From NCBI RefSeq assembly GCF_032854445.1, contig NC_088300.1, forward strand, positions 26,393,608-26,457,607: DNA of 64,000 bases, given 5' to 3'. How positions within the stretch are numbered: the stretch's first letter is position 1; the number at the start of each line of letters is the position of its first letter. The DNA comes from Liolophura sinensis. Lineage: Eukaryota > Mollusca > Polyplacophora > Chitonida > Chitonidae. The notes below the pieces were generated by a model, which saw nothing but the letters and a program-made list of their open reading frames with translations, did no database searches and was not told the origin of the DNA. This document shows positions 9,301 through 18,557 of this stretch, in pieces. The position numbers were made by a program, and so were the translations under genes.

Positions 9301-12103
9301 ATAACAAATGGCAAAAGTTCCAGTGCCAAATTAGTATACGTAAGCCCAGGGGTGTATTTCACCTCTTTAATACGGTTTATAAGGTCATCTTTGGAATCGA
9401 AGGCGGACAGTAAAATCTGCGACTCGGCAACAGTGGAAAATATCAACAAACCAATTCTCGTGGCGTTATCTCCAATGTCCACGGATTCGACGATTCTCGT
9501 GACAAAGCTAAGCATTTTATTAAAATCGTCCGGTGTCATGCTTCGTGAAGAGTCCAACGCAAATACGATGTCAGCCACGAAAAAACCACAGTTCTTGGCA
9601 ACTAAAGAAGCAAGTTCAGGGAAAATGATAAGCATTAGAGATGGCATAGGTTAGTTTAGAGTCAGTTTCATTTATTTTACTCAATACTGGACACCGAGGA
9701 CACACTTTACATGACTAATACCAAACTAGGAAGTATGAATGTTAAGTATATTCAATAAAATATTAAGTACACTATCCAAACATCATTTTAAATGACGGAA
9801 TACGGTTTATAATTACAAACAGTGAGACGCAAAACACTTGTAAAATAAACATGGCAACTACTTGACAGATAACTTAATAAAGTTAAGATTGTGTTTTAAT
9901 ATTTTACCAATTTCGATAAGTAAATTAATTATTTAAATAACTTATACATTTTTAATATCATTTATTATCATAACTTACCTTTAGGAGGTGGAACACGGGG
10001 GTTCATTGCTGAAATTGCCATACATAGAAAACTTGTAAATGACTGTGAAAAAAAAATTCTGATGACGGTGCTCTTTCGATTATTCAGTGACTTTAGAGAT
10101 TGCGGTTATTCCCCCTTTCATGGATAATAGAAATCATACAGCCATTCCATCGAAGTATTTGCATTATGTAATTAACAGCAGCATTTGTAGAAAACAACAT
10201 TATATCTACCAGCGCAAATAGTTTTACATGTACACAATTATGTTGGTAATACAACGGAAGTTATTTGTGACGTAGAATATAGGGAGGGTATCGATGATTT
10301 ATTTATTTGATTAGTGAAGAAAGTACTCAAGAAAATTTCATTTATACGACGGCAGCCAGCATTATAGTGAAAGGAAACCGGGCTAGGAACTTCACTGGTG
10401 AGAGATTAAAGTTTTGTTCTTCTGCACTAGCACGCTAACTACCAGGCCATTGTGGCCCGCAGATGTCACTGAGTCAGCAAATAAAAGATAAAAAGAATTT
10501 GTCTAGAATATTGTTGCTTTGTGTGTATATATACTTTGGTTACTTACATTCACAAACTGCTTCTGTAAAGGTTGAAGTCATGTTCTCAAGGACGTCGAAG
10601 TCAGCAATCTGTCGTGAAAAAAAGGAGTCCGGGTCGCTAGAAATTGCGTTTATTTCTTCCACTGTGGCTTCACCTATTCCAATGGCAAAGATGGTGTAAT
10701 TTTCTCCCCTGATATTCTCCAGTGCCGCCAGTGTTTCTTCCGGTTGGCTCGATTCTCCGTCGGTAATTACAACCACGACGTCCGCAACATCGGGCCGGTT
10801 TCCACTCCCGCTGTACATTTCATCTTTTAACAACGACAAGGCTTTCTCAGTGTGGGTGGTGCCTTTCAGAAAGGGAATGCTTTTCATGTGATTCAGCACT
10901 CCGGCCAACGTCATGTGTTCCTCGAGGCGAAACACTATGTTTGCGTCATCTGAGAACGTCAGTAGACCGACGCGTACGTGATCATCGTCAACTCTCAAGG
11001 ACTCGATGATGCGCCTGACAAATGTAACCATCAGGTTAAAATTATCCTGGCCGACGCTGCTGGACACATCCAGAGCAAATACCAGATCAGCTTTGAAGGT
11101 TTCGCAGTCGTCTACAAAACAACAAAGTGTTTCATTTTTTAAATACAAACCGACATTTATTTCACTTCGTGATTACAACATGGTAGAAGACATGTATCAT
11201 TGCTTCGACGTCAAGATAATAATTATCACTGAATATATTTTTTCTTTCAGTAGAAATTTAGATTAGTTTACAATGAATAAATTATTATTCAATACGAATT
11301 AATTATTCTTATTATCCATGCATGATAAATCATTTTTATAAATCACAAAATAGTTACATTTCTTAGGAACCTACGAAGAACAGCATCAACAGTTATGTTG
11401 GTGTGATGGTATTTATTTATTTGGTGTTTTACTTATTCGACGACAGAAGAATTGTTACTTTTTTATTTGATTGGTGTTTTATTCCGTACTTCACTTATAC
11501 GACGTCGGCCAGCATTACGATGGGAGGAAACCGGGTAGAGCCCACGACCACCCGCAGGATGCTGAACCTTCCCACATACGGCCGGAGAGGAAGCCTGAAC
11601 TCACAGCGACCGCATTGGTGAGAGGCTTCCCGATCATCATGCTGCGCTAGCGCGCTCACCAACTGAGCCACGGGGGCCGCTCGGAAGAATCATGGTGGGA
11701 GGAAACCGGGCACTGCCTGGGGGATACGCACTACCATCCACAGGTTTTTAGCAGACCTTTCACATGCAACCGGAGAGAAAGCTGGAATGAACCGGATTTG
11801 AACCCATAGCTACCACACTGGTGAGAGGCACAAGTGTGTCTAGCTGAAGTGTTCACATTACCGAAGCACTGGTAAATTCTCTTTCGGACATAACGGGCTT
11901 GTCTGTCTCAGATGTGATTTCCACGTCTACATATATAGGATTACCTGTAACCATGATACCACGTTTTTTTTTACTTCTAAAACACGTTCATGCCATTAAT
12001 GAAAAGATTGGCCATCGTACGTACCATCCTGCGCTGTAGTCAAACTGACCAATGTTCCTTCTAGCGATAGAAACAGCAGAAGTCCACACCAAAACTTCTT
12101 CAT
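183..12103 (-). CDS. Secreted multi-VWA-domain protein (3'-partial gene)
   Basis: This is a predicted extracellular protein built from consecutive von Willebrand factor A domains, of the collagen VI/matrilin-like type. Coding exons in transcript order are 12103-12025 (signal peptide), 11111-10548 (VWA1), 10008-9979 (linker), 9601-9023 (VWA2), 7735-7163 (VWA3), 6803-6789, 6000-5989 and 3981-3967 (linkers), 2855-2277 (VWA4), 1763-1728 (linker), and 1386-986 plus 342-183 (VWA5). All junctions are GT/AG and, apart from the phase-0 intron inside VWA5, all are phase 1, so domains and linkers are in-frame cassettes. The exons read through about 1,014 codons without a stop, and the last donor at the left edge shows that the gene continues outside the window. 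VWA domains usually bind ligands through a metal-ion site and commonly assemble matrix; that role is inferred. Exact donors of VWA3 and VWA4 could lie 6 bases away. Confidence 0.85.
986..1386 (-). CDS. VWA domain 5, N-terminal exon
   Basis: This exon runs from ACGPFGDLVIMVD to LEAEKLK and ends in phase 0, so unlike the other four domains this one is split by an intron. DISTS (MIDAS) and FSDGVS are present. The segment matching KTYTDKAL of VWA3 reads YGSWADRAF, so the usual metal-binding Thr is replaced by Ala or shifted. The domain is also less similar overall to the other four. Confidence 0.82.
1728..1763 (-). CDS. Linker microexon between VWA4 and VWA5
   Basis: This 36-base phase-1 symmetrical exon lies between TTTGTAG and GTAAGTATG. 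Spliced, it reads VETTIDPPLLAK and continues into ACGPFGDLVIMVD of VWA5. The Thr/Pro-rich composition suits an extended linker. Confidence 0.6.
1925..2095 (-). repeat. SINE family 1, degraded copy
   Basis: The body (GGCAGAGCCCGGGGAAACCC, then CCACCGGTTGCTACCAGACC) matches the other copies, with a decayed tRNA-like head near 2095. It lies in the intron between VWA4 and the 36-nt linker exon. Confidence 0.7.
2277..2855 (-). CDS. VWA domain 4 exon
   Basis: This 579-base phase-1/phase-1 exon encodes a complete VWA domain with MIDAS DASSS, Thr in RGTYTHLAL and Asp in LTDGKS. Boundary cysteines are TSMCVTP and VEVTCK. Exon length matches VWA2 exactly. The donor GTATGT at 2277 keeps the last cysteine; a competing donor 6 bases upstream (exon end 2283) would remove it without changing frame. 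Confidence 0.86.
3281..3370 (+). repeat. SINE family 1, 3'-end fragment
   Basis: CATCATAATGCCATCTTATA, then GTATGGCGTAAAACACTAAT and an (AAAT)n tail, match the 3' end of the family. It is 5' truncated. Confidence 0.75.
3521..3550. promoter_or_regulatory. Three tandem CRE-like sites
   Basis: Three consecutive 10-base units, each ending GACGTCAC, give two full palindromic TGACGTCA sites and one variant. CREB/ATF-type factors bind this motif. It sits in a VWA-gene intron, so an enhancer role is only a possibility; a simple tandem repeat is the alternative. Confidence 0.3.
3967..3981 (-). CDS. Linker microexon (15 nt)
   Basis: TTATTCCACCAGAAG lies between TTTTTCCAG and GTAAGGACA and is phase 1 symmetrical. 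It adds V-I-P-P-E to the linker and joins in frame to ANMTSMC at the start of VWA4. Confidence 0.5.
5989..6000 (-). CDS. Linker microexon (12 nt)
   Basis: TCAAGGCCCCAG lies between CATTTCAG and GTAAGTGTG and is phase 1 symmetrical. It adds F-K-A-P to the linker when spliced between its neighbours. At this size it could be a chance match, but it fits the same phase and proline-rich pattern as the others. Confidence 0.45.
6789..6803 (-). CDS. Linker microexon (15 nt)
   Basis: CTTCCGATCCTGAGT lies between CATTTCAG and GTAAGT, phase 1 on both sides. With its neighbours it contributes S-D-P-E to an acidic/proline spacer between VWA3 and VWA4. Support is splice consensus and frame only. Confidence 0.5.
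7163..7735 (-). CDS. VWA domain 3 exon
   Basis: This 573-base phase-1/phase-1 exon encodes a complete VWA domain with MIDAS DSSGS, Thr in KTYTDKAL and Asp in LSDGRS. Boundary cysteines are PACGLPQAD and EKACN. Two acceptors 9 bases apart (exon start 7735 or 7726) and two donors 6 bases apart (7163 or 7169) all keep frame. I chose ACATAG at 7735 for its pyrimidine tract and the donor at 7163 because it retains the closing cysteine seen in the other domains. Confidence 0.85.
7911..8008 (-). repeat. SINE family 1, truncated copy
   Basis: It starts with (TTTA)n, then GATTGGTGTTTTACGCCGCA and the ATAAGTGAAATATTC-complement core, and stops after GGTGGGAGGAAACC. The tRNA-like head is missing. It lies in the VWA2-VWA3 intron. 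Confidence 0.85.
9023..9601 (-). CDS. VWA domain 2 exon
   Basis: This 579-base symmetrical phase-1 exon follows a TCTTTAG acceptor. It encodes a full VWA domain with boundary cysteines (KNCGFF and SQVCEEG), MIDAS motif DSSRS, Thr in LTYTNLAL and Asp in MSDGKS. The segment NAISSDPDS near the end recurs almost unchanged in VWA1 and VWA3, which fits tandem duplication of the domain. Confidence 0.87.
9979..10008 (-). CDS. Linker microexon between VWA1 and VWA2
   Basis: This 30-base segment has a 5' TTTCAG acceptor and a GTAAGT-type donor and is phase 1 on both sides. Spliced, it reads SMNPRVPPPK, a proline-rich spacer leading into VAKNCGFFVADIVFALD. It was recognised by frame and splice sites only; transcript evidence is needed to confirm inclusion. 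Confidence 0.65.
10298..10462 (-). repeat. SINE family 1, near full length, diverged
   Basis: (TTTA)n tail, diverged core and a head ending GCTAACTACCAGGCCATTGT GGCCC. The central part (CACGACCATCCGC) is deleted. It lies just downstream of the VWA1 exon. Confidence 0.75.
10548..11111 (-). CDS. VWA domain 1 exon
   Basis: This single 564-base phase-1/phase-1 exon encodes a complete VWA domain. It opens with a cysteine (DDCETFKADLVFALD), carries the metal-site motif DVSSS, the mid-domain Thr in TTHTEKAL and the Asp of ITDGES, and closes with AVCE. The first and last cysteines probably form the disulfide that closes the domain. The MIDAS looks intact. Confidence 0.87.
11409..11840 (-). repeat. 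SINE family 1, host copy split by a second SINE
   Basis: The tail and core (11409-11452) and the remainder (11684-11840, from GAAGAATCATGGTGGGAGG) belong to one copy. It is interrupted by the element at 11453-11683, which is flanked by GAAGAAT on both sides. Confidence 0.75.
11453..11683 (-). mobile_element. SINE family 1, full-length copy nested in another
   Basis: Tail TTTTATTTGATTGGTG, core, body and tRNA-like head ending CCAACTGAGCCACGGGGGCC are all present. GAAGAAT at 11446-11452 and 11684-11690 is the probable target-site duplication. The element lies in the intron between the signal-peptide and VWA1 exons. Confidence 0.8.
12025..12103 (-). CDS. Signal-peptide exon of the VWA gene
   Basis: The ATG opens a 26-codon exon reading MKKFWCGLLLFLSLEGTLVS followed by LTTAQD: two lysines, a hydrophobic core and a polar end, a typical secretory signal. 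It ends in phase 1 at GGATG|GTACGTACG and joins in frame to the VWA1 exon, giving an Asp codon. An acceptor lies 15 bases upstream of the ATG, so the 5' leader is split. No other in-frame ATG in the exon would give a signal sequence. Confidence 0.8.
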
Positions 12104-12170
12104 CGTTGATGTCTGAACTATTAGTATAAAAGAAACATGAGGTATTTATCATTAGAAGTACAATACTATT

Positions 12171-12242
12171 TTTTATTTATTTATTTATTATTTATTTATT
12201 TATTTATTTGATTGGTGTTTTACGCCGAGCTCAAGCTCGATA
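12171..12242 (-). repeat. SINE family 1, 3' tail only
   Basis: A long (TTTA)n run is followed by TTGATTGGTGTTTTACGCCG and little else. It is a strongly 5'-truncated copy about 70 bases upstream of the signal-peptide exon. Confidence 0.75.
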
Positions 12243-12481
12243 CTACATTAGATGTCTACATCGATAAATTATCCCATCCATAGCTTAAACAAAGTCTCCT
12301 GTGAAAACCATGCATAAAAATACTTACATTAATTTTATCATAGATAGTTAAACGCAGAGAATCAAATGTTAGAATTCTATGGTAGACTTCTTGAATCATA
12401 TGCAACTGTATTTTGGTACTCTGACGCACAAGAATTTTCCCAATCACAGCTTTTAATTTTGGAATAGCTCTTATTACTAAC

Positions 12482-12655
12482 GATTTATTTATTTATTTGA
12501 TTGGTGTTTTAAGCCGTACTCAAGAATATTTCACTTATACGATGGTGGCCAGCATTATAGTGGCAGTAATCGGGCAGAGCCCGGGGGAAATCCACGACCA
12601 TCCGCAGGTTGCTGGCAGACCTTCACAAATACGGCCGGAGAGGAAGCCACGGAGT
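12482..12655 (-). repeat. SINE family 1, headless copy
   Basis: Tail, core and body are well preserved up to ACGGCCGGAGAGGAAGCCAC; the tRNA-like head is absent. Confidence 0.85.
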
Positions 12656-14370
12656 AATAGATTTTGGTGAACGTTCTCAAACATTCGCCTGAAGGTTATA
12701 TGAAGAAAAAAGGGCATGCAGTGTATAAGGGCACCGTGCGATTGGCAGTGTAGTCGATAAAAGACGCCTTACAATTCGAATATTTGACTGCATTTAATTC
12801 ATTTAAATTTTAAAAAGGAAAACAAAGCAGATCTAAAGTTCAGAGAGTCTGCAAGACCTTTATCTCCATGTCATGAAGTCTTCATTAAATGATCAGCACT
12901 TTACTCGAATTTGGAAATATCGTTACATCATTTGGAACTGTACTAGCCGTTTTAGTGGCTTCTGAGCATTAAAAGATGCAGACATCACACACAATGATAA
13001 GCAGATTATAAAGGCACAATAGTGTCAGACACAAATACAACCGATGACAGACGTCCCTCATGTGGGCCAAAGGCGGCAACCGTGTCTCTTTCTTATAGAA
13101 CTACTCAGATACTTTTTAAACTATTATATGGTATGGTCAGATCAAATAATCTGATTTTAAGTTAACTTTACTGCCTGGATTCTGAATTTTAGACACCGAA
13201 TAGGCAATAATTTGCAAGCTCTTAGAGACCGATTTGGTTTCCTTTACAAACCCAAGTGGGCAGAACAACTTCCATACAACTGTCTTGTAGTTACAGGTAT
13301 GATATTTCCTGTAATGTACTGTTCGTTTATCCTCTTGTACAGGGCACTTCTTGTATCTTGACACATTACTTTTCTGTCTAATAGAGATCCGTTTGGTTTA
13401 AAATTACATGTCTAGGTTGAAAATTTTTAACATGCTCACCCATGCTTGCAAACATCCTGAATGTGTAGAAAGAATTATAAGATGTCTACAAGGGAGCATT
13501 AAAAAGGTTAAGCCTGCTAAACCTCGGTGAGATGAGGCGATATATTTGGTCATAAAACACCTGTCATTCCTCAGAAAAACATCTCGTATGTGAAGCGAAA
13601 AAAAGTATTAATAAAAGACCAAGATACAGAAAACTGTTAAACTGTACTTTTGGTCAGCTGGACATTCAGCAAAAATGGTTGACTGCGAAATCTGGGTGAT
13701 TTTATGAGGAAGACAAACTCTGAGTAAAAAGGTAGTGATTCTTTCTTTCAAAGGTCGACTTTATCCTGCAGGTAATCAGGTTATTTCTTGCAGTCAGACG
13801 CGTTTATTAGAGTTTGAAGCGCCTAGTATATGTACCAGAGAGTATCAAATAACGGAAAGGAATTGAACAAGATTAAATATATCAGTTTCATTACTCTGTA
13901 TTTGATGTCGGCATACGTCAGTACACGTGGACGTCTGCGACTCCCCAACTTACCAGTCGGTCTATAGCTATTGGTTGAGAAGTTTCTCGTTTTGAATATC
14001 TATTTCTGCCGATAGAAATTTAGCACAAGAAAGATTTTAAGTTTACACCGATTAACAGTGTGTTAAAAGAGAGGAATATGTCATTCTCCATCACTCTAGT
14101 ATCAGCATTTAATGAACTGTATGTTTTCTCTTCTATTTTTTTCAAGTTTCGTTCAAATTAAATTAATTGTGAATTGCGTTAAATGAATTGTTTTAACTGT
14201 GACTAATCCACAATTATGGTTGAAACATGCTTAAGGTTATGCTACATGTATGCGCGACAACTTACCAAAACATTTACGAGGCAACGCCTTTATTGGCTCA
14301 AGTCTGTTCAATGATTAATTAATATTATTTTCTGTGTAAGTCTACAGGCAGCGGAGGTAGAATATTACAT

Positions 14371-14521
14371 TCATTTATTGATTTATTTATTTGGTGTTTT
14401 ACGCCGTACTCAAGAATATTTCACTTATATGACGGCGGCCAGCATTAGGGTGAGAGGAAAGCGGGTGGAGCTCGGGAGAAACCCACGACCATCCGCAGGT
14501 TGATGACAGACCTTCCCAGAA
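14371..14521 (-). repeat. SINE family 1, headless copy
   Basis: (TTTA)n, GGTGTTTTACGCCGTACTCA, core and body through GACAGACCTTCCCA are present. Confidence 0.85.
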
Positions 14522-15754
14522 TATTATATAACGCGCTGATTACGCAAAGATGAAAGACTTCTGTCATTCTACGACCTGCTTTTATCGATTAAGCCAGTTC
14601 GGTTCTACTCCGTAATTACTTTTCCACCTTATTCAACCATGGACTTTTATTAAAGGTCTTATGAATAGACTCTCGTTACTACACACTCATCTCTCCGCAC
14701 ATGCCGCGAGATCTCGCGTTGTAAATTTTATTCACATGAAATAGATGTCTATGTCTATATTTTCAATTGAAAGAGGTCATTGTATACGCCAGAGAGCTGG
14801 CTAACGAAACACAAGGGATGTTAGTGAGCAGAAGTATATCTCTGTGTATAACAGGCTCCAGATTCAACTCACGAAACTGGTTTTTGTTCATATTTTTTTT
14901 CGAGTACAGTTGCCATTGAGTTGTCCGATTATGTCCGAGTACATGTGCCCGCAAGCCAACCGCAGACAATGCTGGCATTTCAGTGTTGGTCTCCAGCTCA
15001 ATCTACTCGAGAACGCTTGAGCTGGTCTGGTGGTCTGTTTTATTGTGATCGATCATTCAATCGTCTGCACTTTCTATACTTTCTAGGCGATGCGTAAGTT
15101 ACTAATGGAGATCCTTACCATTGTTAGAAACATTTTTGGTTCATTGAAAATACGTATTCTTCTCCGAATAAGATGCGTCCAATCTGTAAAACATGTTTTC
15201 GCTCGCCCATGGAAAAATATTCCATGGCTACTCAGTTGAAAGGACAACACTTCAAAAGATCACATGGTTGAAGGGATTTTATTTAATCAACAGAATCGAC
15301 GGTGCATTTCTTCCAATGCTTACCTACTTTTTTATAACATAAAACATATCATGAGCATTGTCATGCTATCACTTGTTTTTGTCACTGTACTAACTGAATT
15401 CACAGAGCGTGACAAGCAACTCTGTGTTATCTATCGATTGGAATTGAATTTACATCTTATGTACAGTTTTTATTTCAGGCGGTATTATCTATAGGTAATT
15501 CTTGTTATTTGTGATATATACATATAATATATATTTATGAATGATAATAGTAATTATCCAGCTTATGGCGTCAGTATTCTGTTGTGTCCATAAAACAAAC
15601 TGTCCACTCGCTCTCCGGTGTTCAATAAACGACTGTAGTTTCATTACTCACAAACTTAGAATATGATTAGAATTTTTGTTTTGTTTTTTTGGGGGGGGGA
15701 GGGAGGTTCTGTTTTTTTTTTTTTTGTTTTTGTTTTTTTTTTTGTTTTAGGTTT

Positions 15755-16020
15755 TGTTTTTTTTTTACATTTGTTTGACTAGTGTTTATTGTGCTTAACG
15801 ATTCTCCCACTTATATTAGGCTGGTCATTCAGGTTTATAGGTCGAGGAAATGAAACTGTCCGATGTAAACCACCACCTTTCGCAATGTACCTGATAAATC
15901 TCCTGACTTAGGGCCACAAACGAAGCAGCGACATGTGGATTCGAACACGTGGCCTGATTCGTCTTGAGAAGTTACAGTCGCAGCGAGCCAGTGATTTAAC
16001 CAAGTCCGTGAGAGCCGCGG
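15755..16020 (-). repeat. SINE family 2, probably full length
   Basis: On the minus strand a tRNA-like head has an A-box-like TGGTTAAATCACTGG and a B box GTGTTCGAATCC. The body differs from family 1, but the end (ATAAGTGGGAGAATC, then AATAAACACTAGTCAAAC) resembles the family 1 tail. It is flanked by homopolymer runs at 15,690-15,765. Confidence 0.65.
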
Positions 16021-16027
16021 TCATGAC

Positions 16028-16092
16028 ATTTATTTATTTATTTATTTATTTATTTATCTATTTGGTGTTTTACTCTGTACTCAAGAATACCA
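16028..16092 (-). repeat. SINE family 1, 3' tail fragment
   Basis: (TTTA)n followed by GGTGTTTTACTCTGTACTCA AGAATACC, then unrelated sequence. It abuts the family 2 copy, as if inserted beside its head. Confidence 0.75.
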
Positions 16093-18411
16093 CGACGTTT
16101 AGTGCTCTATCCCACGTAGTTACAGTGTCGATGGTATTACGGCTGATTTGAACAGACTTACCTCACGCGCATTAATCACTAGTTACCAATGCTTTCGCTT
16201 TAATGCTGTTGTCATAACTTATCGATATTTCCTTCATTCTCATTTCCATCGTTCTGCATGTGTAGTTCGTTTCTATAGTTCCTATGGATTTGTCAACACG
16301 CTATGCCACATGTTCGCTATGATGGTTGTTTTACCCATCTTTGTAGTGAAGAATAGCTAACATACGCAGCTAAAACCGTATGTACTCTGCAACACCGTGA
16401 AATTTGTTACGGTAATGGATCAGGTAGAGTAGTCCTGTACATGTTTTATTTTGATTTCAGGCTTATTCTTATGCCCGCAGCAATTTACACTGTGGACATC
16501 AGTTATCTCATACTTGAATCACTTTGCAGTAATATCGAGGTTCGGGTTCAGTTTTGCCGTTGATTCCCCTATACTATCCATATAGATCTTTGTGGCAATA
16601 AGCGGTCAGTGGCCGTTCGCGCAATCACATTTCTTGAAGACGACTATTCTTCCACAAAGATGCAACACAGGTACAAATATATGGGGCAAGCGTGGTCTGA
16701 ATGTCAGTGTTTACGAATTTACATTCTGGTGTCACGCAATCCTAACTGTGGATTGATAAAGACGACGGCTGTTACTGATACAAAAGACTACAGTATAAAT
16801 AATAAAACCAAAGCAGCGACGAAAGGGTGATGATTGGCAAACAGTCACACGTAACAGGTGTCCATATTGATTCGTGTGAACGTTTACATTTGTATCAATC
16901 AAGCAGATTTTCAGTACATCTGCACTTGAACATTATATATTTTATGGAATTGTTGTTAGCGGCTGGTAACTGCCAATCTCCATTCATACTACCGTATATC
17001 TGCTTAACGTTACACTCGGTGAATTTTCAGGGTCTATCTATTCAGTTAATGGAGTAGTCCAATATAATTATGCCTAGCATGACGAGGGTCAAGGTCATGT
17101 TATTTTCAGATAAGTAGGTAAGCAGTGGTATTAACACACCGACGATTCCATTATGTTAACAGATGCGAAAAGCAGATCTATACGTGGGTCTGTCTGTCGG
17201 TTTGTTGGTCGGTCGGCCTGGGCGAAAGACTTTTGCGTGATGTCGCAGCTATTGCGAATTTACGCTTATTGCAATATTGCGCCAAAAAAATAATAAAGTC
17301 CACATGACAGAATTAACATGCACGTTTTTAGACTTGGCAGAACATTCAGTATATGTCCGTTCGATTTCATGATAAAAAATTGAAGTTTAGGTCAGTCTGG
17401 GTAACGTAGACTAACACTTTACCTGTATCAGTGGAGCACGTTTAATTTAAATTTCTTAATACACCGTCACGTATTTCTTAAAACTTTCGTAAAGGAAGTC
17501 TTATTTGATTATGTTGTAATTGGACATCGATGACGTCACACAGACTTTTTTTATATTTATGAAGGCTGTTAAATTTTTGCACAGTGCATATTGTAATCAC
17601 TAGGCTCTAATATATACATATATATTAAGAGTTAAACTTTGACAGTAAATACATGGTATAGGACAAATGAGACAGTTGCTGAAAGCACCACTGGACCCTT
17701 CCAATATCGTTTTAATGCATTTAATTCGGCTCATGAAAGGTTTTAGAATAAATGTGCGGATATTTCATATACAGTTTTAAGTGGTGTGCTATTGAGGATC
17801 ATTTCGTTTGATATTTTCTTCTCCTTTAATTATTTTTTGAACAGCTTAGTCTTAATATTCCTCTCCTCTCGACCACGCTTCCAAGTAAACTGATGATTTG
17901 ATTTTCATGAAAGTGGATAATAAAAAGTGCTGACTTCTTGAAAACTAATCATTTGACTGAAACATTAGCCCGTTCTTTGCATATAGGTATACTCCACGCA
18001 GACAGCCAGGGTAGACTGTCGATTTTAACGAACACATGGAGATATAACTCATAACCCTTTAACAACCATTCTTGAAGACGCAATTAAGATAGACCAATCA
18101 CTGCTGCACAGGTGAAAATTAATTATCGATTTGCCCTTTCTTTCTCTTTATATTTATATTAAGACTGATTGATAGATTTAATGATTGTTGAAATGTTCAT
18201 CCACTATTTAAAGACAGTCATATTATAGCTTTAAAGCGCATTCACCTTTTTATAGTAACACGAATGTAGTACATCTTCACAGCTGACACTAATTCATTCG
18301 TAGCGAAATTCTTCCTCGATACGCTTAAAAAAACAACAGGAATAAAATATATTTTTTACCATAGTGACATCAAAATTATACATATCTTGCATAAATATAT
18401 GTGGATCTTAC

Positions 18412-18525
18412 CTGGAATTTCTGCCTGTCTGTCTTCACCTGTGGAGGACCTGAGTACACGCCTTTATTGTGAACGACTCCTCCACCGACTGGCGTTGAAG
18501 GAAAGGGGTCAAGTCGAGCTGAGGG
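18412..18525 (-). other. Predicted non-coding first exon of the VWA gene
   Basis: The coding exon at 12.1 kb is preceded by a good acceptor (TTTCTTTTATACTAATAG, ending about 12,119), so a separate upstream leader exon is expected. The best candidate ends at 18412 with the donor CAG|GTAAGATCC and lies just downstream of a TATA box. Its start near 18525 is only estimated from the TATA spacing. The join across about 6.3 kb is inference, and the exon could belong to another transcript. Confidence 0.4.
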
Positions 18526-18550
18526 ACAGTATGTACAGGTAAGACGAATC

Positions 18551-18557
18551 CTTTATA
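18551..18557 (-). promoter_or_regulatory. TATA box of the presumed VWA gene promoter
   Basis: On the minus strand the sequence reads GTGTATAAAGGATTCG. TATAAAG sits about 30 bases upstream of a plausible start site, and a consensus splice donor follows about 140 bases downstream, which is the arrangement expected of a core promoter with a short leader exon. No initiator element is certain. Confidence 0.4.

Larger units (their letters stand above)
12660..18411. other. Large presumed 5' intron of the VWA gene
   Basis: No coding exon was recognised on either strand. The stretch holds SINE copies at 14.4, 15.8 and 16.0 kb, poly-T/poly-G runs near 15.7 kb and otherwise unique AT-rich sequence. Short ORFs here have no recognisable domain. 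Confidence 0.5.

Noticed and set aside
9193-9654. Plus-strand ORF of 153 codons
   Set aside because: It is antisense to the VWA2 exon.
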